A stretch of DNA of 64,000 bases from Dyella_D sp052115385 (GTDB lineage: Bacteria > Pseudomonadota > Gammaproteobacteria > Xanthomonadales > Rhodanobacteraceae). The notes beneath the pieces are model-generated. The model saw only the letters and a program-made list of their open reading frames with translations, was not told where the DNA came from and searched no databases. Positions 55,181 to 61,032 of the stretch are shown here, piece by piece (the first letter of the stretch is position 1; the number at the start of each line of letters is the position of its first letter). The stretch covers positions 62,001 to 126,000 of the forward strand of contig NZ_JBFRGP010000002.1 of the NCBI RefSeq assembly GCF_052115385.1. The letters are read 5' to 3'. Position numbers and translations under genes: made by a program.

Positions 55181-56038
55181 ATGAGCGATGTCATGAGCGG
55201 ATCGATCAGGATGGTGCTGCTGGCCACGGCCGTCGGCGTGCTGGCGGCGTGCGGCAATCTCAGCCGCGACGTGGCCAGGGACGGCGGCAGCGCCGGGCAA
55301 CTGGCCTGGCCGGCGCAGGGCGACACCGTGCCGGTGGCCAAGGACGGCATTTTCCCGAACCGCGCCAACCTGGCCCTGGTCAAGGCCGGCCTCAACAAGC
55401 CGCAGATCTCGGCGTTGATCGGCTATCCGCATTTCAACGAGGGCGTGTGGGGCGTGCGCGAATGGAACTACCTGTTCCATTTCCGCGATGCGGCCACCGA
55501 TGCGGTCACCACCTGCGAGTTCAAGGTGTTGTTCGACGAGCAGAAGCTGGCGCGCAGTTTCTACTGGAATCCGGAGTCGTGCGCGCGCTACCAGCAAGCG
55601 GACGTGGCCGTGGCGCCGGTGCCCGCGCCGGTAGCCGATGCGCCGCCCGCGGAGCTGGTGCTTTCCGCCGATGCGCTGTTCGCGTTCGACAGCGCCAGCT
55701 TGAGCGAGCGTGGCAAGGCGCAGCTCGATCGCTTCGCGCAACAGCTGGCGGCGCAGGGCGACCAGCTGCGGCGTGTCGATATCACCGGCTACACCGACCG
55801 TCTCGGCGGCGATGCCCACAACGAGAACCTGTCCCGGCGCCGCGCGGAAGCGGTGCGTGACCGACTGCTCGCACGCGGCGTGCCGCCGGCGGCGCTGCAG
55901 GCCGAGGGCAGGGGCAAGGCCGACCCGGTGAAGAGCTGTCCTGCTTCATCGAAAGACGCCTTGATCGCCTGCCTCGCGCCCAACCGGCGCGTGGTGGTGC
56001 GCGTCGTCACCGGCACGAGCGGCGACGGCGCCAGGTGA
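55181..56038 (+). CDS. OmpA-family lipoprotein with BamE-like domain, TpgA-like
   Basis: 285 residues. Lipoprotein signal ending LAAC (Cys24). A BamE/SmpA-like segment (about 55-130: ALVKAGLNKPQISALIGYPHFNEG, then REWNYLFHFRD) and a C-terminal OmpA peptidoglycan-binding domain (about 160-280: FAFDSASLSERGKAQLDRF, then YTDRLGGDAHNENLSRRRAEAVRDRL, NRRVVVRV). This combination is known from TpgA, which helps place the Ata trimeric autotransporter in Acinetobacter. Its location after a YadA-like adhesin fits that role. A terminator follows. Confidence 0.85.
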   Translation: MSDVMSGSIRMVLLATAVGVLAACGNLSRDVARDGGSAGQLAWPAQGDTVPVAKDGIFPNRANLALVKAGLNKPQISALIGYPHFNEGVWGVREWNYLFHFRDAATDAVTTCEFKVLFDEQKLARSFYWNPESCARYQQADVAVAPVPAPVADAPPAELVLSADALFAFDSASLSERGKAQLDRFAQQLAAQGDQLRRVDITGYTDRLGGDAHNENLSRRRAEAVRDRLLARGVPPAALQAEGRGKADPVKSCPASSKDALIACLAPNRRVVVRVVTGTSGDGAR

Positions 56039-56043
56039 GCACG

Positions 56044-56079
56044 CGCGCTGCGCAGGCCTGGCGTCGCGCAGCGCGTTTT
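56044..56079 (+). terminator. Rho-independent terminator after the TpgA-like gene
   Basis: CGCGCTGCGC (56044-56053) pairs with GCGCAGCGCG (56066-56075), then TTTT. Confidence 0.8.
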
Positions 56080-56170
56080 CATCCGGTCGGTCCGATTTCT
56101 GGCGGCGTCAGCCGGGGCGCAAGCGGTTTGCGAAATCCAACAAGTGCGTTTGCGTTTTTTTCTGGATCGA

Positions 56171-56200
56171 TTGAGGCCCGCTGGCTCCGCTCACTAATCT
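56171..56200 (+). promoter_or_regulatory. candidate promoter of the 56-kb response regulator
   Basis: TTGAGG 56171-56176 and TAATCT 56195-56200, 18 bp apart; homologous to 49940-49969. The transcript would begin near 56207, so the ATG at 56202 is too early and ATG 56280 is the better start of the gene. Confidence 0.6.
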
Positions 56201-56279
56201 CATGCCAGTTGCCGTCGGGTTTTCCGGCCGCGCGGATGTAGGCGGGCAGTATGAAAGCGATAGCAAACTCGGCGGTGCC

Positions 56280-56996
56280 ATGCGGGCAGCGGTGAAACGC
56301 CAGGTCATCATCGTGACCGCCGATGCGGGCTTGCGCGGCACGTCGGCGCTCGCGCCATTGCACGAGTCGGGGTTTGCCGCCACCGCCGTGGCGACAGCCG
56401 CGGAGTTCTACCGCGCCTGGGCCGGCCAATTGTTCGACGTGGTGGTGGTGGACACGAATCTGGTGGACGAACCTGGCCTGTCGGTCGTGCGGCGCCTGCG
56501 CAGCCAGTCGAGCGCAGGCATCGTGCTGCTCACCGGTATCGGCGCCAGGGAAGGGCCGCTGGAGGGACTGCATGCAGGCGCGGATATGTGCCTGCCTAAG
56601 CCGGTGGGTATCGAACTGCTGGCGGCCGCGTTGGCGCGCCTGACTGCGCGGCTGGACCCGGATCCGCTGCCGGCCGACCGCGCCTGGCATTTCGCCGCCG
56701 ATGACTGGCAGCTATGGGCACCCAATGGCCGCGTCGCGCCGCTGTCGTTCGTCGAGCGGCTGGTGCTGCGGCATCTGGCCGGTTCCCCGGAGATGCCGGT
56801 GAGCAAGGAACACCTGCTGCGCGTGCTGGAAACCGCCTCGCACGAGCCGCGCAGTGCGCGCCTGGATCTGCTGATCCACCGCCTGCGGCGCAAGGTCGAG
56901 CAGCGCACGGGTTTCGAGCTGCCGCTGACCTATATGCGCGGAATAGGCTATCTGCTCGATCTGGAGAAGGCCGCGCCGCGGCAGCTGTCGAGGTAG
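56280..56996 (+). CDS. orphan response-regulator-like protein
   Basis: 238 residues from ATG 56280 (GTG 56292 also possible). Receiver-like domain with a weak acidic site (VTADAG), Asp in VVVVDTNLVDEPG and Lys in LPKPVG. Winged-helix C-terminus nearly identical to the 54-kb regulator (PLTYMRGIGYLLDLEKAAPRQLSR). The promoter region is instead related to that of the 50-kb regulator, which suggests recombination among the paralogues. No kinase nearby. Confidence 0.82.
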   Translation: MRAAVKRQVIIVTADAGLRGTSALAPLHESGFAATAVATAAEFYRAWAGQLFDVVVVDTNLVDEPGLSVVRRLRSQSSAGIVLLTGIGAREGPLEGLHAGADMCLPKPVGIELLAAALARLTARLDPDPLPADRAWHFAADDWQLWAPNGRVAPLSFVERLVLRHLAGSPEMPVSKEHLLRVLETASHEPRSARLDLLIHRLRRKVEQRTGFELPLTYMRGIGYLLDLEKAAPRQLSR

Positions 56997-57021
56997 GGCG
57001 GCGCGCCTGCGCGGCGCCGCG

Positions 57022-57441
57022 TCAGCGGCCCGTGCCGAGCAGCGCTTTCATCCAGCCCGTCAGGTCGTCCATCGCGAACGGCTTGGCCAGGAACACGCTA
57101 TGCGGCACGCCCTGCGCGTGCCATTCGGCGGAGGCGTGCCCGGACATATAGATCACCGCGAGCCCCTGGCGCATCGCGCGCGCCTGGCGCGCGAGCTCCC
57201 AGCCGTTGAGGCCGGGCAGGCCGATGTCGGTGAGCAGCAGTCCGATGTCCGAGCGTGCGCGCAGCACGGCGAGGCCTTCCTCGGCGGAGGCGGCGAGCAG
57301 TACTTCATGGTCGTAGCGTTCGAGCAGGAAGCGCAGGGAGTCGCGCAGCTCGGCGCGGTCTTCGACGATGAGCATGGTGGTGTGCGCGGGTTCGCGCGCA
57401 GTGGCGGCGGCCTCGGCATCGAGGCGATGGATGGGGGGCAT
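57022..57441 (-). CDS. single-domain response regulator (CheY-like)
   Basis: 139 residues. Full receiver: ED in MLIVEDRAELRDSL, Asp in GLLLTDIGLPGLNG, Ser in YMSGHA and Lys in FLAKPFA. No output domain. The 22 residues before MLIVED are of low complexity and the real start could be that Met. It converges with the 56-kb regulator and lies upstream of the GTPase operon on the opposite strand. Confidence 0.85.
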   Translation of the reverse strand: MPPIHRLDAEAAATAREPAHTTMLIVEDRAELRDSLRFLLERYDHEVLLAASAEEGLAVLRARSDIGLLLTDIGLPGLNGWELARQARAMRQGLAVIYMSGHASAEWHAQGVPHSVFLAKPFAMDDLTGWMKALLGTGR

Positions 57442-57560
57442 GTGAGGGGGTACGTGTCGGCGGGAAGGGCGGAACCTATCCGTGCGCGCCGGCGTGTTCC
57501 AGGTCGGAATGGGCCAGGTGGGCGACTACTTGGGCCAATCACCCGGTTGCACCTGGCGCA

Positions 57561-57692
57561 AAGCCCCTCTCCCACCGGCCACCCAGAAGGTAGTCCCCGT
57601 GGGAGAGAGGGGGAGGGTGCGGGCGAAGTGAAGCGCTTCACTCCGCTCGAACCCTCATCCGGCTGCCGCCACCTTCTCCCGAAGGGAGAAGG
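57561..57692. repeat. intergenic repeat of family B, second copy
   Basis: AGCCCCTCTCCCAC with GTGGGAGAGAGGGG around an inner part, GAGGGTGCGGGCGAAGTGAAGCG with its reverse complement, then CCTTCTCCC with GGGAGAAGG (57672-57692). Related to 7411-7526. The rest of 57442-57836 holds no gene but should contain the operon promoter. Confidence 0.75.
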
Positions 57693-57836
57693 ATTCCACC
57701 TTCGAGGTCGTGAAGAACCCCGGCCCGAACTGACTGCGCATGTGTCCCGCCCTGACATGTGCGCCCTCAACCTCGCACCACACCATATGCCCACGTCGCG
57801 CCAACGCCCCATGTTCGGTAGCGCAAGGGGTAAGCC

Positions 57837-58517
57837 ATGCTGGCGCTATACGACATCGAGATCATGCGCGGTACGCAGTGCGTGCTGCGGCAGGTGTCGC
57901 TCGAAGTCGAGCGGCCCGGCGCCTTGTTCCTGGTGGGCGGTGGCGGCAGCGGCAAGTCTTCCTTGCTCGGTGCGATCGCGGCACGCGGTGATGCTGCATG
58001 GCTGGGTGTCGCGAGCTGGCGCGGCCTGCCGCTGGCGGTAGCGTCGCCGGCCATCGGCTGGCTTGGCCAGTGCGATCTGTTGGAAGAGGGAGTCCCGGCC
58101 GCAAGCCATGCATGGCACGCATGGCTGCGCGAGATCCGGCGCGACCACGAAGCCGATGCACAAACCCCGGTTTCCGCATGGCCGCGCGCGCTGCGCAGGT
58201 ACCTGGCGGTGATGGCCGCGCTCGCCGCGCCGGCCGACCTGTACCTGTTGGACGAACCCACGGCTGGCCTCGATGAGGCGATGGCGCGGGTGGTGCGCGA
58301 CCGGGTGAGCGTGGTGGCCAGCCGCGCCTGCGTGGTGGTCGCCACGCACAATCGACTGGACTGCCTGCACGTCGGTGGCGCGACGGCGCTGCTGGCCGGC
58401 CGCGCGCTGCAGGAATGCACGCCGACGCGCACGTTCTTCCGCGAGCCGCGCACGCCGGCCGGACGCATCTATGTCGACACCGGCAACTGCAACCTGGCGA
58501 CACCCCATAACTTCTGA
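57837..58517 (+). CDS. atypical ABC-type ATPase, first gene of the GTPase/Roadblock operon
   Basis: 226 residues. Walker A GGGGSGKSS at 34-42, Q-loop Gln in WLGQCDLL, Walker B LYLLDEPT, D-loop AGLDEA and the His in VATHN are present. The signature motif is not LSGGQ but SAWPRALRRYLAV, so ATP sandwich formation may differ. The protein is short and has no membrane partner nearby. The next gene starts 18 bases after its stop behind GAGAGAG. In this operon it takes the place where actinobacterial conservons have a sensor kinase. Its role may be to couple ATP use to the Roadblock/GTPase switch; that is inference. Confidence 0.8.
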   Translation: MLALYDIEIMRGTQCVLRQVSLEVERPGALFLVGGGGSGKSSLLGAIAARGDAAWLGVASWRGLPLAVASPAIGWLGQCDLLEEGVPAASHAWHAWLREIRRDHEADAQTPVSAWPRALRRYLAVMAALAAPADLYLLDEPTAGLDEAMARVVRDRVSVVASRACVVVATHNRLDCLHVGGATALLAGRALQECTPTRTFFREPRTPAGRIYVDTGNCNLATPHNF

Positions 58518-58535
58518 CTCACGAGAGAGCACCCG

Positions 58536-58946
58536 ATGTCCCTTGATAAAGCACTGTCGGCAGCGCAGACCGACGTTCCCGAATGCGTGGCGGTCGGCTA
58601 CGTGGATATGACCAGCGGCTTCCTGCTGGGCGTGAAGACGGTCGATTCGCATCCGGGCGAGATCCTCGACCTGGTCGCGGCCGCCACCGGCGATCTGTTC
58701 CAGGGCAAGAACGTGACCGAGATCGAGCGCCTGTTCGACCAGTCGCGCGGCATCACCAATCGTGCGGCCGGTGCGCACTACTTCAATGAGATCGTGGTGT
58801 TCAGCACCAACCTGATCCACGTGTTCATCCGCTCGAAGAAGAACCCCAGCCATGTGGCGGTGTTCGTCGCGCGCATCAGCGCCAACATCGGCATGGTGCT
58901 GACGCGCTCGCGGCTGAGCATGGTGGCGCTGGAGGCTTCGATCTAA
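58536..58946 (+). CDS. Roadblock/LC7-like protein (first)
   Basis: 136 residues. The alternating strand/helix pattern CVAVGYVDMTSGFLLGVKTV, EILDLVAAATGDLFQG, EIVVFSTNLIHVFIRSKKNPSHVAVFVARISANIGMV resembles the Roadblock/LC7 fold of MglB and CvnB, which act as partners or GTPase-activating proteins for small GTPases. The match is in shape rather than a strict motif. It starts 18 bases after the ABC gene and ends 6 bases before the next start. Confidence 0.7.
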   Translation: MSLDKALSAAQTDVPECVAVGYVDMTSGFLLGVKTVDSHPGEILDLVAAATGDLFQGKNVTEIERLFDQSRGITNRAAGAHYFNEIVVFSTNLIHVFIRSKKNPSHVAVFVARISANIGMVLTRSRLSMVALEASI

Positions 58947-58952
58947 AGCGCC

Positions 58953-59648
58953 ATGGCAGTACCGGCCATGCATCGACGAGACGACAGCGTCCGCGCGCTG
59001 CGCATCGCGTGCCCCAACTTCAGCGCGGAGGAGCTCGGTGCGCTGCGTTCGATCCTGGGCCTGCTCAAGCCGTACCTGAAGCATGCCTGGGTGGTCGACG
59101 CCGCCGTGCTGGAAGCGGCGCTGCCCATCGATGTCTGCCTGATCAACGTGGACCATCCCGGCGCACCCGCGGTGCCGCCGGGCAACCTGCGCGTGATCGG
59201 CTGTTCGTCGCGGCCGCGCAACCATCCACGCGGCACGCTGCACCGGCCGCTGCGTCCGCCGCAGATCCTGGCCCTGCTCAGCGAAGCGGGCAGCCGGGTG
59301 CTGGGCGAACGCCAGTACGCCGATGCCACGCCATCGCTGGAGTGGTCGTACCGGTTGACGGCGTGGCCGCGGGATCTCGGCGACTGGCCGAAATCCTGGT
59401 GGCGCGTGCTCGCGAGCATTTCCGCCGGGGCGCTGCCGCTGCCGCGCATCGCCGAGCGGACCGAGTTGCCTTCGCGCTACGTCGAGCTGTGCATCGAGCG
59501 CCTGCGCGCGGCTGGCCTGGTCGAGCGTGTTCCGCGCGTACGCGAGGCGGCTGCGGCGCCGACCTCTGTGATTCAAGAGCAGGGCGAGCGCCGGCGCTGG
59601 TCCGGGCTGGCCGGCCGCATCCTGCACCGATTCGGATTGGGGAAATGA
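58953..59648 (+). CDS. winged-helix protein with receiver-like N-terminus
   Basis: 231 residues. The N-terminal 120 residues alternate strands and helices like a degenerate receiver (VCLINVDHPGAP at strand 3, LRVIGCSS at strand 4, HRPLRPPQILALL at the end) but lack the phosphorylation residues. The C-terminal half has a winged-helix segment (LPRIAERTELPSRYVELCIERLRAAGLVERV), comparable in position to CvnC (DUF742) in conservons. It overlaps the GTPase start by four bases (ATGA). Probably the DNA- or protein-binding output of the module; inferred. Confidence 0.65.
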   Translation: MAVPAMHRRDDSVRALRIACPNFSAEELGALRSILGLLKPYLKHAWVVDAAVLEAALPIDVCLINVDHPGAPAVPPGNLRVIGCSSRPRNHPRGTLHRPLRPPQILALLSEAGSRVLGERQYADATPSLEWSYRLTAWPRDLGDWPKSWWRVLASISAGALPLPRIAERTELPSRYVELCIERLRAAGLVERVPRVREAAAAPTSVIQEQGERRRWSGLAGRILHRFGLGK

Positions 59649-60229
59649 TGGGCGAAGTGCACAAGATCGTTTTCATGGGGGCTCCGGGCTCGGGCAAGAC
59701 CACCTGCATCCGCGCGCTGAGCGAAATCGATCCGATCTCCACCGACGTGCCATGCACGGACGAGTTGCGCGACCTGAAGGAAACCACCACGGTGGCGCTG
59801 GACTACGGCGAGCTGCAGCTGGACGAGGGCGAATCCCGCGTGCTGCTGTACGGACTGCCGGGGCAGGAGCGCTTCAGCTATATGTTCGATGTAGTGCGCG
59901 CCGGCCTGCTCGGCGCGATCGTGCTGGTCGATGCCACCAGCCCCGAGGCGGTGGAAGAGCTGTCGCGCACGCTGGCGCGCCATCGCGCCGATCTGCGCAA
60001 GATGCCGTTCATCGTGGCGCTGAACAAGAGCGAGGAAGCGGCCGAGGCGATCGCCGAGCGTTGCCGCGAAGCGGTGCGCGCGCATGACCTGATGGCGCCG
60101 GTAATGCCGGTCGACGCACGCCGGCGCGAGGACATCGCCCACCTGATCGAGCTGCTGCTGGTGATCCTGGAATTCGGCTTCGGCTTCGATCAGCCCGGCG
60201 TGGCGGGGCAGGCGGAGGGCAACGCATGA
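59645..60229 (+). CDS. CvnD/MglA-like small Ras-type GTPase
   Basis: 194 residues from ATG 59645 (a second ATG is at 59648). G1 GAPGSGKTT at 12-20, G2 threonines at 47-49 (KETTTVALDYG), G3 as YGLPGQER at 69-76, where the usual Asp of DxxG is replaced as in MglA and CvnD, and G4 NKSE at 127-130 (NKxD type). The overall pattern KIVFMGAPGSGKTT, then ALSEIDPISTD, is close to the CvnD family of actinobacterial conservons. It overlaps both neighbours (ATGA), so translation is coupled with the winged-helix and Roadblock genes. It should act as a GTP/GDP switch. Confidence 0.88.
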   Translation: MMGEVHKIVFMGAPGSGKTTCIRALSEIDPISTDVPCTDELRDLKETTTVALDYGELQLDEGESRVLLYGLPGQERFSYMFDVVRAGLLGAIVLVDATSPEAVEELSRTLARHRADLRKMPFIVALNKSEEAAEAIAERCREAVRAHDLMAPVMPVDARRREDIAHLIELLLVILEFGFGFDQPGVAGQAEGNA

Positions 60230-60621
60230 ATATCGACATGCCCAGCCAGCGCCAGTGCCTGATCGCGCTGGACAAGGCCATGGAGCACTGCGACGGCATC
60301 GTGGCCGGCATGTTCGCGCTGCGCGATGGGCGCTGCTACGCGGAGCGTTCGCGGGCGCGCGTGTCGGTGGGCAAGTTCGCCGCGATGACCAGTTCGCTGA
60401 TGGCCTTGTCCCATAGCGTGATGGCGGAGCTGGCGGCGGACTCGCCGGGTTATCTGCTGATCGAAGGGCGCACGCACAAGCTGGTGGCGTGCAAGGTGCC
60501 GCGGGGCAAGGTGGGCTTGATCGTGGCGGTGCTGGCGCAGAGTGAGGTGAGCCTGGGTCTGGTGCTGGGTTATGCCAGGACTTGCGCGCGCGAGGTGTGC
60601 GAAGTGGAGCCGACCGCGTAG
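60226..60621 (+). CDS. Roadblock/LC7 domain protein (second)
   Basis: 131 residues. Typical Roadblock layout: CLIALDKAMEHCDGIVAGMFALRDGRCYAERS, then VSVGKFAAMTSSLMALSHSVMAELA, LLIEGRTHKLVACKVPRGKVGLIVAVLAQSEVSLGLVLGYARTCAREV. This resembles CvnB and MglB more clearly than the first Roadblock protein does. It probably binds the GTPase just upstream, with which its start overlaps (ATGA). Last gene of the operon; a palindromic repeat follows after 4 bases. Confidence 0.85.
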   Translation: MNIDMPSQRQCLIALDKAMEHCDGIVAGMFALRDGRCYAERSRARVSVGKFAAMTSSLMALSHSVMAELAADSPGYLLIEGRTHKLVACKVPRGKVGLIVAVLAQSEVSLGLVLGYARTCAREVCEVEPTA

Positions 60622-60625
60622 CCAC

Positions 60626-60710
60626 GTAGGTTGGGGTGAGCGCAGCGAACCCCAACGAAGCTCGCAGGTTGCCGCAACGTTGGGGTTCGCTTGCGCTCAC
60701 CCCAACCTAC
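60626..60710. repeat. REP-like palindromic intergenic repeat, copy 7
   Basis: Perfect outer arms as in the other copies. It ends the GTPase/Roadblock operon and separates it from the autotransporter. Confidence 0.9.
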
Positions 60711-61032
60711 GCCGGCTGTTGACGGGTTCGCGAATGGCCCCGCCTGACCACTTGCTGGCATCCTGCGGCTCCTTCACCGGAACCTGCCCCTGCCTACACT
60801 GGACTCGCAGGGTTGCATCTCCCGTTTTCGATTGTGCGAACCGGTCGACATAAGGACCCGCGCGGGAACCCTGGGGACGGAAGCGTGTTGCCCGCTGCCA
60901 CGACGTGGCGCGATCCGCTTCCCTGATCGTCATTCATGCATCCACGTTTCAAACAGCGGCGCCATCGGCCGCTGCTTCGCTCGCGCGCGATTCCATCCGC
61001 GGCGATGCCTGGCGCAAGGGGGAATCCACACC
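60711..61032. other. upstream region of the second classical autotransporter
   Basis: About 320 bases without a gene. The autotransporter frame is open through most of it, but the codons there give an Arg/Cys-rich sequence unlike a protein. AGGGGGAA (61017-61024) is the ribosome site for GTG 61033. Confidence 0.45.
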
